DNA from: Bacteroidetes bacterium OLB10 | GTDB taxonomy: Bacteria; Bacteroidota; Bacteroidia; AKYH767-A; OLB10 | Length of the DNA stretch: 64,000 nt | NCBI GenBank assembly: GCA_001567275.1 | Contig: LNBX01000033.1 | Location: 1 to 64,000, forward strand | Direction: 5' to 3' | In this document: positions 1 through 8,823 of the stretch, piece by piece | How positions within the stretch are numbered: the first letter of the stretch is position 1 | How the letters are laid out: each line of letters starts with the position of its first letter | The notes under the pieces: generated by a model | What the model saw: only the letters and a program-made list of their open reading frames with translations | The model's database searches: none | Told to the model about the DNA's origin: nothing | Translations under genes and position numbers: made by a program

Positions 1-418
1 CAAAAATTGAGATAACCTACCCCACCGACAGCCTTGCAGGTCGCAGGAACTGCGGTAAGAAACAAGTGATAAATTGCAGAGCATTGAGGGAAATTGTTTA
101 ACTGCCAGAATGGCAGAGGGTTGGATTGGGAGTTATTAGTTGAACATGCGGAAAGAGATAGCGGTTGGCTAAAAACTGGCAAAGGTTTGATGATTTGTAA
201 AAGATAAAATATATTTGAAGTTTAATAAATACCCCTACTTGTGGTGCAAAGCCAACCATTTTTGGTTGTATCTGAGACATATTGTGAGGGGTAGAGATGA
301 ATTGGTGGTAAGGCTATGACGAAAGTGCGAACTTGAAACTAACGAGCGCTGAATCAACTTGACACAAAACAAAAAACATATCGGAGTGGCACAGTTTTTT
401 AACAACACCCAACGCTTC

Positions 419-468
419 GTTTTTAAATTTTCTTTTCCTCCGCTCAAATTTTTAAAATGATTTTATTG
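419..468 (+). repeat. Inverted repeat copy A, left of the three-gene cassette
   Basis: Two AT-rich arms (419-436 and 447-468) surround a GC-richer core at 437-446. The left arm is identical over 18 bases to the reverse complement of 4673-4690. The right arm matches the reverse complement of 4639-4659 except for one extra A and one T/C change. The cores differ and appear flipped relative to the arms. The two copies bracket the methyltransferase-GHKL-AAA cassette. No transposase is nearby. It could be a dispersed intergenic repeat or a cassette boundary. Confidence 0.7.
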
Positions 469-596
469 CCCACCCAATTGCACACATTTGCCTTTGCCTG
501 CAACCGCACGAATCCAACCCGGAGGCAAAGTCAAAAGAGTGCAATCCCTCACACACAGGGACATACAAGGCACAGCATTTTTAAGAGGGAAAATGA

Positions 597-604
597 TATC
601 TTTG
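597..604 (+). promoter_or_regulatory. -7 promoter element for the D12 methyltransferase cassette
   Basis: TATCTTTG matches the Bacteroidota sigma-A -7 consensus TANNTTTG exactly. It lies 19 bases before the TTG start at 624, implying a very short leader. I see no clear TTTG -33 element at the expected distance. Confidence 0.55.
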
Positions 605-623
605 CATTCAAAAAAATATTAAG

Positions 624-1706
624 TTGACAGAAATAGATTTACAAGAGTTCCCAACAACAAGATACCAAGGAAGCAAGCGAAAAATTCTTCCTTGGCTTCA
701 CTCTGTTTTTAAAGATTTAGAATTTGAAACAGCACTTGATGCTTTTGGTGGCAGTGCTTCTGTAAGTTACTTGTTGAAGAAGATGAACAAGACAGTCACC
801 TTTAACGACAAACTTTTATTCAATCATATCATAGGCAAAGCAATAATTGAAAACAACCGAATAAAGCTTAACGAGCAGGATGTTTCCAATTTAACAAAGA
901 GAATTGAGGGAGTTAAATATTACCGATTTATTCAGAACAACTTTAAAGATGTTTATTACTTGCAGGACGAAAATGTTTGGCTTGATAGAGTAGTTTCAAA
1001 CATCTTTCAAATGAATCACTACCAACCCCATGTTCTACAATACAAAAGAAGTTTAGCTTATTACTCTTTATTCCAGTCAAGTATAATCAAACGACCATTC
1101 AATTTATTTCACCGCAAGAATCTTTACCTAAGAACCTCTGATGTTGAAAGAAATTTTGGAAATAAAACAACTTGGGACAAATCATTTGAAAATTATCTAA
1201 GAAAGTTTTCTGATGAAGTCAACTCACTTGTTTTTAACTCAGGTAGAAACTGCCGTTCACTTAATGAATCTGCATTTGACATTGCACCCGATGGCTACGA
1301 TTTAGTTTACCTTGACCCGCCATACTTACGAAAAGACGGCTCAAATGAATCATCAAATTATTTGAAGTGCTATCACTTCCTGGAAGGACTTTCAAAATAT
1401 CAGGAATGGAAAAATCTTGTTGACTTTGATAGTGTGAACTTGCGACTGAAACAAGACGAAGATTCAAACGACTTCTCAATGAATACAATTTATGAATCGT
1501 ATGAAAAATTGATTACTCGTTTCCAAAATAGTATCATTGTCTTATCCTATAAAAAAGGAGGAATTCCGTCAATTGATTATTTAGTTAACTTAGTAAAGAA
1601 AGTAAAAGGCAATGCACACACAGTAAGTATGCATTACAAGTATGCACTGAACCATCAAAACGGAGATGCAAAAAATAACAGGGAAGTCTTAATTATTGGG
1701 ATTTGA
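624..1706 (+). CDS. D12-class N6-adenine DNA methyltransferase (Dam-like)
   Basis: A 360-residue SAM-dependent adenine methyltransferase of the D12/Dam class. The order of motifs is that of the family: RYQGSK near residues 13-18 (start of the SAM-binding region), ALDAFGGSAS near 38-47 (motif I) and LDPPYL near 229-234 (catalytic DPPY). No ATG lies in frame near the 5' end; TTG at 624 is the best start because the RYxGSK motif follows within 13 residues, as is normal for the family, and a -7 promoter element lies just upstream. It is the first gene of a tight three-gene cassette, ending 4 bases before the GHKL ATPase gene. I infer it protects self DNA for a restriction-like system; the recognition sequence cannot be read from the protein. 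Confidence 0.85.
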   Translation: MTEIDLQEFPTTRYQGSKRKILPWLHSVFKDLEFETALDAFGGSASVSYLLKKMNKTVTFNDKLLFNHIIGKAIIENNRIKLNEQDVSNLTKRIEGVKYYRFIQNNFKDVYYLQDENVWLDRVVSNIFQMNHYQPHVLQYKRSLAYYSLFQSSIIKRPFNLFHRKNLYLRTSDVERNFGNKTTWDKSFENYLRKFSDEVNSLVFNSGRNCRSLNESAFDIAPDGYDLVYLDPPYLRKDGSNESSNYLKCYHFLEGLSKYQEWKNLVDFDSVNLRLKQDEDSNDFSMNTIYESYEKLITRFQNSIIVLSYKKGGIPSIDYLVNLVKKVKGNAHTVSMHYKYALNHQNGDAKNNREVLIIGI

Positions 1707-1710
1707 AATT

Positions 1711-3309
1711 ATGAGCACAGCAATAGGAAATTGGCCAAAGAAAATTACAGTCGACAAAAGAATCATTACAATTCTTAGTGGTTCTACCTACAACAATTTT
1801 CCGAAAGCCCTTAAAGAAATTATTTCAAACAGTTATGATGCCGATGCAAGTGAAGTAAAAATCACAGTTGATATAAAAGGCGAAACAATCACAGTTGAAG
1901 ATAATGGACTTGGAATGTCTGAAAGTGATTTTGATTTTTACTTGCGGATTGCTGGCAAAACTCGTTCAACAAGAGAGTTCACATTGTCAGGCAGAAAAAG
2001 GATTGGACAATTTGGTGTCGGTTTTCTTTCGGTGTTTCCTTTTTGCAGGACTTACAACATTGAATCAAAGAAGAAAGGTTCTCCTGAAATTATTTTCGCA
2101 GCAATACCAAATCACAAGTTTGTTGAAGAAGACCAAAAAGTTTTGACGGACATTGAAGAAATTCCGATTCAGGGAGGTAAGAAAATTGACAACAGCCAAT
2201 TGAATAAGCAATTCACAAAGATTAAATTGGTTGGATTCACCAGGTTAGCTAAGGATTTTTTCAAGCATGCTTACTTAGTTTCCCGAAGACGAGAAACAAT
2301 TCTGAATTACCCACCCCTACAACGATTAGAATGGGAATTATGTGAGGACTTACCTATTGAATTTGATTCACACAATGAGCTCTCAGAAAAGTTTGCTTAC
2401 AAATCCAATTTGCCTTTTCGTGTTTATCTTGATTCAAAAGATAAGCACTTGCTTAGAAATGTTCATGCAAATAATATTCTTGAAACTCACAAGGGAGAAT
2501 TTGAAACTATTGGAAAAATAAAATTCAAATTTTTTATTGCGACTGATTACAAGCCAGTCAAACCCGTTGAAGCCCGACATTTAAAAATGAGAAACTTTAA
2601 TGTAGGTGTTGGACCAAGAACAACATTTGGAGTTGGACTTGAAGGCAGAACCTATGCACGATTAGCACATTTAACAGGAGAAGTTCACTTTATTGACGGA
2701 ATGAATGATTTGATAAATGTAGCAAGAGACAACTTCAATTTCAGTCCTGACTATGAAGAATTGCAAGAGTATTTCAGAGGTAAATTACGCAAGTGGAGCG
2801 ATGAACTTGATAAGATTGACCAAGACGAAAAATTTATTTCGGCAGCCGAGGATAAGAAACATGTTAAAGATTTATCAGCACTGGTTAAATCAAATGTTAC
2901 GAAAAAAATCAGCGACCTTGAAAAAAGAGGATTTACGGTTTCAAAGGCAAAATCAAGTTCAGCAACTTCTACTCCGATAAAAATTGACAAAAAGAAAAAA
3001 GAGGTAATTGTTTCTGAGGACATTGAAAGTGAAGATGCAACAAAGACAATTGAGATTAACAGCAAAACTTTCAAACTCAAACTTGAGAATTGGGATACTG
3101 ATGATGATTACCCTGCTTGTAAGTTGAAAGGCAGAACTATTATTATCAACGAGGATTATCCATTATTCCGAAATAAAAAATTTCTTGATGTTTTTGTCAA
3201 ACTCCATTCTGTTTTGCTTTTGAATGTTGAGGACGGAGTAATAAGCAAAAAGGCATATCAATCATTGTTGAAGGACATTGATAAAACATTTATTGACTAC
3301 AAAAATTAA
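1711..3309 (+). CDS. GHKL (Hsp90/MORC-like) ATPase of a defence cassette
   Basis: A 532-residue protein with an N-terminal GHKL/HATPase_c_3 domain. The N box carries E36, N40 and D43/D45 in the series EIISNSYDADA, the G1 box is DNGLGM (64-69), and the G2 region GRKRIGQFGVGF is at 94-105. The C-terminal half is lysine-rich and I do not recognise it. I chose ATG 1711, 4 bases after the methyltransferase stop, over an in-frame TTG at 1696 that would overlap it. GHKL ATPases beside DNA methylases are a known association in restriction-modification contexts and are related to eukaryotic MORC proteins. Here it probably acts as an ATP-driven clamp or effector with the downstream AAA ATPase. No nuclease domain is visible. 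Confidence 0.8.
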   Translation: MSTAIGNWPKKITVDKRIITILSGSTYNNFPKALKEIISNSYDADASEVKITVDIKGETITVEDNGLGMSESDFDFYLRIAGKTRSTREFTLSGRKRIGQFGVGFLSVFPFCRTYNIESKKKGSPEIIFAAIPNHKFVEEDQKVLTDIEEIPIQGGKKIDNSQLNKQFTKIKLVGFTRLAKDFFKHAYLVSRRRETILNYPPLQRLEWELCEDLPIEFDSHNELSEKFAYKSNLPFRVYLDSKDKHLLRNVHANNILETHKGEFETIGKIKFKFFIATDYKPVKPVEARHLKMRNFNVGVGPRTTFGVGLEGRTYARLAHLTGEVHFIDGMNDLINVARDNFNFSPDYEELQEYFRGKLRKWSDELDKIDQDEKFISAAEDKKHVKDLSALVKSNVTKKISDLEKRGFTVSKAKSSSATSTPIKIDKKKKEVIVSEDIESEDATKTIEINSKTFKLKLENWDTDDDYPACKLKGRTIIINEDYPLFRNKKFLDVFVKLHSVLLLNVEDGVISKKAYQSLLKDIDKTFIDYKN

Positions 3310-3321
3310 ATCATACTGACT

Positions 3322-4551
3322 ATGCAGATAAATTATTTGAAAGTTGAGAACTTCAAGAGTTTGGTTAAAGTAGATGCAACAGGTTTTGGTTCGGTGAATT
3401 TTATTCATGGATTCAATAACAGTGGTAAATCAAACTTTCTAAAATTCCTTGAACTATTGTTCAGCCGTAAAACTGTTACAATACCAGAATCCTACACGGA
3501 TGAACTCAATATTTTAAGAACAAGAAATAAGGTAGCTGAAATCACTCCTTTTTGGCGTGGGTATATCTATGACATGCCTTTCATTTTTACAAACAATAAA
3601 AGGCAAACCAGTATTCTCTTTGAAGTTCAATTAGAGCTTAACAATAGCGAATATCCTCATTCAGAAGAACTTCTTGCCGCGGGATATCTTTATAATAACA
3701 GAGAAACTACTCCAATAAAAATTAAGGGGGAAATAGTTTCAATAAATCAGAATGACTCGCAGGTAATTTTGAAAGAAGTTAAGCTTCATGACATTACAAT
3801 TTTCTCAGACAACAACGGTGTTCCAAAATTCTTTGAAGCACCAGAAGGTTCTTCTCTTGCAAATAATGAAGGGCTTTTCAACGAAGTGATGGATGTGTTC
3901 AATAACTGTGTTTCGTTGATTGAGAGTGAGCGATATTTTAGCAAGGAAAAATTACAGCAAGACCCGCCTGATATTTTTGCTACTGGAAACTTTAAGAACT
4001 GGCTTTATGGCTTGAGTTTGGATGCTGACAGATTTGAAAAGTTCACCTCGCTGATTTCGTTCTTAGATAAATTTAATCTCACTTCAAAAGTTGCAAACGT
4101 CTTGAATGATAATCTCAAGAATTATCCTTTCATTAAAACTAAAATGACTTTTTCAAAATTCAAGGAAGAAATTGAAGTGATGCTTGAAAACCCAGTAGGA
4201 AGATTCCCTTTAAAGAATTTTGGAACAGGTGTTCAGCAACTGTTTTATATTCTATCAAGGATTTTTGATACTCCTTCAAAAATTATTTTGATTGAAGAAC
4301 TTGAATTGAACCTTTCACCCGAGTATCAGGAGTTGATAATAAATAACCTCCAGAAGTTCTTAGAAGAAAAAATACTTAGCCAAGTATTTTTCACAAGTCA
4401 TAGTGATTACTTAAACCGAAACGATTTTAAAGTTTACGAAGTGACCATTGATGCAAACGGGAAATCGGATATTAAGAGTTCAACCTACAATGGCTTGAAA
4501 GGTATGAGAAGAAACTTTTTAACATTTGCCGAAAAAGGAAAATTAGATTGA
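3322..4551 (+). CDS. AAA/ABC-type ATPase, OLD/RecF-like, third gene of the cassette
   Basis: A 409-residue SMC/RecF-type ATPase. It begins with the typical 'LKVENFKSL' strand and a Walker A GFNNSGKS (30-37). A signature-like FGTGVQQ segment lies near 300, Walker B with two acidic residues (ILIEELEL) near 321, and an H-loop FFTSHSDYL near 356. There is no TOPRIM domain after the ATPase, unlike full OLD nucleases. It starts 12 bases after the GHKL gene, so the three genes are very probably one transcript. I infer a sensor or motor role. Similar ATPases work in several anti-phage systems, but this exact partner set is not one I can name. Confidence 0.8.
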   Translation: MQINYLKVENFKSLVKVDATGFGSVNFIHGFNNSGKSNFLKFLELLFSRKTVTIPESYTDELNILRTRNKVAEITPFWRGYIYDMPFIFTNNKRQTSILFEVQLELNNSEYPHSEELLAAGYLYNNRETTPIKIKGEIVSINQNDSQVILKEVKLHDITIFSDNNGVPKFFEAPEGSSLANNEGLFNEVMDVFNNCVSLIESERYFSKEKLQQDPPDIFATGNFKNWLYGLSLDADRFEKFTSLISFLDKFNLTSKVANVLNDNLKNYPFIKTKMTFSKFKEEIEVMLENPVGRFPLKNFGTGVQQLFYILSRIFDTPSKIILIEELELNLSPEYQELIINNLQKFLEEKILSQVFFTSHSDYLNRNDFKVYEVTIDANGKSDIKSSTYNGLKGMRRNFLTFAEKGKLD

Positions 4552-4638
4552 ATCCTCTCACAAAAAATACTCTCTTAAAAACCGCTGCAAGCCAACGCTA
4601 CGAACCAAAGTTTTAAAGAGAATATTTTTTTCTCTAAC

Positions 4639-4690
4639 CAATGAAATCATTTAAAAATTCCTTCCCCCGCTCAAAAGAAAATTTAAAAAC
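4639..4690 (-). repeat. Inverted repeat copy B, right of the three-gene cassette
   Basis: Arms 4639-4659 and 4673-4690 are the reverse complement of the arms at 447-468 and 419-436. The core 4660-4672 has the same strand orientation as the other copy's core, so it is flipped relative to the arms. Together the copies frame the cassette at 624-4551. Confidence 0.7.
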
Positions 4691-4809
4691 CCCAACGCTC
4701 AGTGCAAACCCAACAAGACACATCATTTAATGTAAATCGCTTCGGACAAATTGTGCGCGGATTTGACACGACAAATCTTTGGACAGACAGCACGCCTTCC
4801 GGTAACACG

Positions 4810-4827
4810 GGTGGCAGTTGCGCCACC
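4810..4827. repeat. Short perfect inverted repeat (hairpin)
   Basis: GGTGGC and GCCACC are separated by six bases, giving a 6-bp GC-rich stem. No T-run follows on either side, so it is not a standard terminator. It may be part of a structured leader or repeat. Confidence 0.4.
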
Positions 4828-5104
4828 TCACACAAGAGGCGCAAAAAAAATTGCGTAGTGGTATGAATTAAGGTGCGCTATACGATTTGAAAAATATTAT
4901 TGGATTTATAATACTGTATAGGTAGCCTGAGCATCAAAATTGCTGAAGATTTGATTTACAAAATACACATTTTTGGGTCGGTTACAAGCAGATGCTTGCA
5001 ATAAGGTGTATTTTATTTTTCCGTTAATTTTAATTTTCAAATGAAAATTGTAGTATTGCGTGTGGTTGAGGGGGTGTGTTTGGGCAAAGCCAAAAGAGGT
5101 GTTT

Positions 5105-5137
5105 TTTGCAAACGCTTTATTGAAAACTGTATCTTAG
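5105..5137 (+). promoter_or_regulatory. Candidate promoter for the type I R-M operon
   Basis: A TTTG at 5105-5108 (-33 element) and TATCTTAG at 5130-5137 (one mismatch to the -7 consensus TANNTTTG) are 21 bases apart, close to the usual Bacteroidota spacing. The hsdR start follows 16 bases later. No other obvious promoter lies in the tightly coupled operon downstream. Confidence 0.45.
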
Positions 5138-5153
5138 AAACTTATTTTAACTA

Positions 5154-7925
5154 ATGCCAAATCAAAATCCAGAGCAAATCGCAAGAGATAATATAGACAA
5201 GCAGTTGACGGCTTGCGGTTGGATTATTCAGAATAAATCAACTTTAAATCTGAGTGCCGGAGTTGGAATTGCAGTGAGAGAATATTTAACCGATGTTGGA
5301 CCAGCTGACTATGTTTTGTTTGTTGACGGCAAACCTTGCGGCATTGTGGAAGCCAAGCGTGAAGAAGAAGGACACCGCCTGACAGTTCATGAAAACCAAA
5401 GTGAAGAATATGCAACGGCAAAACTCAAACACCTTGACAATGAACCTTTGCCCTTCGTGTATGAAAGCACAGGCGAAGTGACACGGTTCACAGATTTTCG
5501 TGACCCGAAACCCCGTTCACGAAATGTGTTTTCATTTCACAAGCCGGAAACATTTCGTGCATGGCTGAAACAAGAGGAATCTTTGCGGAGCAGTTTCAAA
5601 AATCTTCCACTCCTGCAAACAGAAGGTTTGCGTGATTGCCAGATAAACGCAATCACAAAACTTGAAAACTCTTTCAGGGAAATAAAACCAAAAGCCCTCA
5701 TTCAGATGGCGACAGGTTCAGGAAAAACTTTTACAGCAATCACTTCTATTTATCGTTTGCTTAAATACACCAAAGCAAAACGAATTTTGTTTTTGGTTGA
5801 CACCAAAAACCTTGGTGAGCAAGCCGAACAGGAATTCATGAATTTTTTGCCGAATGACAGCAACCAAAAATTTACTGAGTTGTATGGAGTGCACCGGCTG
5901 AAATCAAGTTTCATCCCCACGGACAACTTTGTTTACATCAGCACCATTCAGCGTTTGTATTCCATTCTGAAAGGAACAGAACTGGAAGAAAGTGCGGAAG
6001 AAGAAAATCCTAACGAAAGAAAATATCAGCCGAAAGAAATTCCACCTATTGAATATTCTGCAAAACTTCCGATTGAGTTTTTTGATTTTGTGGTGATAGA
6101 TGAATGCCACCGCAGCATTTACAATTTGTGGAAACAAGTGTTGGAATACTTTGATGCTTTTCAAATCGGTTTGACCGCAACACCCGACAACAGAACATTC
6201 GGCTACTTCAATCAAAACATCGTGAGTGAGTATTCACATGAGGATGCAGTTACGGATGGAGTGAATGTTGGCTTCAACACTTTTATCATTGCTACAAAAG
6301 TTACGCAACAAGGCGGAACAATCTGGAAAGGCGAATACATTGAACACAGGGAAAAACTTTCACGGAAGAAGCGTTGGGAATTGCAGGACGAAGATGAAGC
6401 ATATACAAATACACAACTGAACCGTGATGTGGTAAACCCAAATCAAATCCGGCTTGTTGTAAAATCCTTCAAAGAGCATTTGCCCGAAATGTTTCCTGAC
6501 CGCTACAATGACAACGGAGAATTTGAAACACCGAAAACTTTAATCTTCGCTTTGACAGATTCACATGCTGATGACATTATTCAGATTGTGCGGGAAGAAT
6601 TTGGCGAGGGGAATAATTTCTGCAAGAAAATTACTTACAAAGCAAACGAAGACCCAAAGAGTGTGTTGGCTCAGTTTCGCAACGACTACAATCCGAGAAT
6701 TGCAGTAACAGTTGACATGATTGCAACCGGAACAGATGTGAAATGTCTGGAGGTTCTCTTATTCATGCGTGATGTGCGGAGCAGAAATTATTTTGAGCAG
6801 ATGAAAGGTAGAGGAACAAGGGTGATTGATTTTGATGATTTGAAAAAGCGATCACCATCGGCAAAGTTTGCCAAAGACCATTTTGTAATTGTGGATGCAG
6901 TGGGAGTAAGCAAGAGTTTGAAAACCGACAGCAGATCATTGGAGAAAAGGCCGGGTGAACCATTGAAAGATTTGCTGGCAGCCATTGCAGTTGGAGCAAG
7001 AGACGAAGAATTGTTTTCATCCATTGCTAACCGATTAACACGATTGGAAAAACAAATCACAGAAAAAGAAAAGCAGCAGTTCACCGAAAAAGCACAAGGC
7101 AAAACAATCAATCAGGTTGTAAAAGAATTGCTGAATGCGTTTAATCCCGACACGGTTGATGAACTGAAAGCAAAAGTTGAAAGTGAACTGGCAGGTGAAT
7201 CGCCAATCAAAAAAGAAGAAGCATTCAAACAACTGCATGAGCAGTTGCAGAACAACGCTGCAAAAGTTTTCACAGGTGAGCTGAACGAATACATTGAGAA
7301 TGTGCGCAGAGCACACGAACAAAAAATTGACACCGTAAACCCCGATGAAATTATTCGCATTGGTTGGGACAAAGACAACGCAGCGAAAGCACAGGCATTG
7401 GTTGCTGATTTCAAAACATGGATTGAGCAACACAAAAATGAAATCACCGCTTTGCAGATTTTCTATGCACAAGCGTATCGCAGGCGTGAACTCACCTACA
7501 AAATGATTCAGGAAGTGATTGAAAAATTAAAGTTGGACAAGCCGACACTTGCACCTATGCAGGTGTGGCATGCGTATGAGCAATTGGAAAAGGTAACCGG
7601 CAAACCCCTGAGTGAATTGATTGCATTGGTTTCCTTAATCCGCAGGGTTTGCGGCATTGACAAAACGCTTACCAGCTATGATAATACAGTTGCTAAAAAT
7701 TTCCGTGACTGGATATTGAAAAAGAATGCCGGGAAGCATAACAGGTTCAATGAAGAACAAATGGCATTCATCAACATGATAAAGGAACAAATTGTAAATT
7801 CATTTCATTTTGAAGCAGATGATTTTGAGTTGATAGAGCAAGGCATGTTAGGCAGAGCATACAATGCTTTTGGTAATGAGTTGTATCAGTTAATTGATGA
7901 ATTAAACGAAGCATTGGCAGCATGA
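5154..7925 (+). CDS. hsdR: Type I restriction enzyme, R (motor/nuclease) subunit
   Basis: A 923-residue HsdR. The N-terminal PD-(D/E)XK nuclease is visible as GPADYVLF (49-56) and EAK (66-68). It is followed by a superfamily 2 translocase with Walker A ATGSGKT (186-192), DECH (316-319), TATP (341-344) and the motif VI region GRGTRV near 552. The long C-terminal part, after about residue 620, is predicted helical and normally docks to HsdM. With HsdM and HsdS it forms the ATP-dependent complex that translocates and cuts unmodified DNA. It is the first gene of an eight-gene operon. Its stop overlaps the next start by ATGA (7922-7925), so translation is coupled. Confidence 0.93.
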   Translation: MPNQNPEQIARDNIDKQLTACGWIIQNKSTLNLSAGVGIAVREYLTDVGPADYVLFVDGKPCGIVEAKREEEGHRLTVHENQSEEYATAKLKHLDNEPLPFVYESTGEVTRFTDFRDPKPRSRNVFSFHKPETFRAWLKQEESLRSSFKNLPLLQTEGLRDCQINAITKLENSFREIKPKALIQMATGSGKTFTAITSIYRLLKYTKAKRILFLVDTKNLGEQAEQEFMNFLPNDSNQKFTELYGVHRLKSSFIPTDNFVYISTIQRLYSILKGTELEESAEEENPNERKYQPKEIPPIEYSAKLPIEFFDFVVIDECHRSIYNLWKQVLEYFDAFQIGLTATPDNRTFGYFNQNIVSEYSHEDAVTDGVNVGFNTFIIATKVTQQGGTIWKGEYIEHREKLSRKKRWELQDEDEAYTNTQLNRDVVNPNQIRLVVKSFKEHLPEMFPDRYNDNGEFETPKTLIFALTDSHADDIIQIVREEFGEGNNFCKKITYKANEDPKSVLAQFRNDYNPRIAVTVDMIATGTDVKCLEVLLFMRDVRSRNYFEQMKGRGTRVIDFDDLKKRSPSAKFAKDHFVIVDAVGVSKSLKTDSRSLEKRPGEPLKDLLAAIAVGARDEELFSSIANRLTRLEKQITEKEKQQFTEKAQGKTINQVVKELLNAFNPDTVDELKAKVESELAGESPIKKEEAFKQLHEQLQNNAAKVFTGELNEYIENVRRAHEQKIDTVNPDEIIRIGWDKDNAAKAQALVADFKTWIEQHKNEITALQIFYAQAYRRRELTYKMIQEVIEKLKLDKPTLAPMQVWHAYEQLEKVTGKPLSELIALVSLIRRVCGIDKTLTSYDNTVAKNFRDWILKKNAGKHNRFNEEQMAFINMIKEQIVNSFHFEADDFELIEQGMLGRAYNAFGNELYQLIDELNEALAA

Positions 7926-8821
7926 GTTGGAACAAAAACAATATAGTAAACGAACCACCCGGAGATGATTGGGGAGGACCCTGGACTGAAAAAAAGTTAC
8001 AGGCGTTTTCAAAATATGTCTGGAGCTATCTCACCATCATGAAAAATTTTCCTTTTTGGGAAACCATTTACTTTGATGGCTTTGCAGGAAGCGGAACAAA
8101 AGAAAAAGAAGTAAACACTGAATTGTATAAACAGCTGAAAATAACAGAAGCGGAAGAGAAAACATATAAAGGTGCAGCCGAAAGAGTGCTGACTTTAAAA
8201 GATGATTTGACCTTCAATTATTATTATTTCATTGATAAGGAAGAAAAATCACTGAATAACCTAAAGGCAAAACTCAAAGACATCAAAGGAAAAAAGTTGG
8301 TGTTCCGTTCGGGCGACATGAATAAGCACATCAAAGATTTGGCGAAAGCCCTTCTTACAAAAGAAAAGAAATTGGCTGCTTTAATTTTCCTTGACCCATT
8401 CGGAATGCAGATTGACTGGACTTCTATTGAGGCATTGAAAGGCAGCCGTTCTGATGTTTGGATTTTAGTGCCTACCGGAGTAATCGTAAATCGTTTGTTG
8501 GACAGAGCCGGTAAACTGGAGCTCAGCGATAAGTTGGAATCGTTTTTCGGATTGCCGATTGATGAAATCAAAAAAATATTTTACAAACAGGAAAAGAAAA
8601 ATACTTTGTTCGGTGAAGAAGAAACCATCAGTAAAATTTCAAAACCCATTGAGCAGATTGCAAAGATTTACGCAAGCCGTATGAAAACAATATGGACGCA
8701 TGTAAGCGAAGAACCGTTGGTTTTGAAGAACCGGAACGGAGTTCCGATCTTTCATTTCGTGTTTGCATCCAATAATCAGACAGCGTTGAAGATTGCTAAA
8801 CAAATAATTCAAAACATTTAA
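7922..8821 (+). CDS. tcmP: TcmP family protein (three-Cys-motif partner)
   Basis: A 299-residue protein with the typical TcmP opening WGGPWTEKKL and a methyltransferase-like fold: DGFAGSGT at 52-59 resembles SAM motif I, and FLDPFGMQ near 160 resembles a catalytic loop. TcmP is named for its regular pairing with three-Cys-motif (Gp37/Gp68) proteins, and exactly that partner follows after 2 bases. Its biochemical activity is not established to my knowledge. It is embedded between hsdR and hsdS and overlaps hsdR by 4 bases, so it is made together with the restriction complex. A role in modifying or regulating the restriction response is inference. Confidence 0.85.
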   Translation: MSWNKNNIVNEPPGDDWGGPWTEKKLQAFSKYVWSYLTIMKNFPFWETIYFDGFAGSGTKEKEVNTELYKQLKITEAEEKTYKGAAERVLTLKDDLTFNYYYFIDKEEKSLNNLKAKLKDIKGKKLVFRSGDMNKHIKDLAKALLTKEKKLAALIFLDPFGMQIDWTSIEALKGSRSDVWILVPTGVIVNRLLDRAGKLELSDKLESFFGLPIDEIKKIFYKQEKKNTLFGEEETISKISKPIEQIAKIYASRMKTIWTHVSEEPLVLKNRNGVPIFHFVFASNNQTALKIAKQIIQNI

Positions 8822-8823
8822 TC

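Larger units (their letters stand above)
1..623. other. Non-coding stretch upstream of the defence island
   Basis: I see no convincing gene here. The short minus-strand reading frames have no recognisable motif and overlap one another. The stretch holds one arm of an inverted repeat pair (419-468) and, at its right end, a -7 promoter element for the first defence gene. Confidence 0.6.
4552..5153. other. Intergenic region between the two defence operons
   Basis: No gene is supported in these ~600 bases. They contain the second inverted-repeat copy (4639-4690), a short perfect GC-rich inverted repeat at 4810-4827, and a candidate promoter for hsdR at the right end. No clear intrinsic terminator follows the AAA gene. 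Confidence 0.6.

Noticed and set aside
98-447. Small minus-strand genes near the left end
   Set aside because: Low-information sequences without motifs, overlapping each other; they look like chance reading frames.
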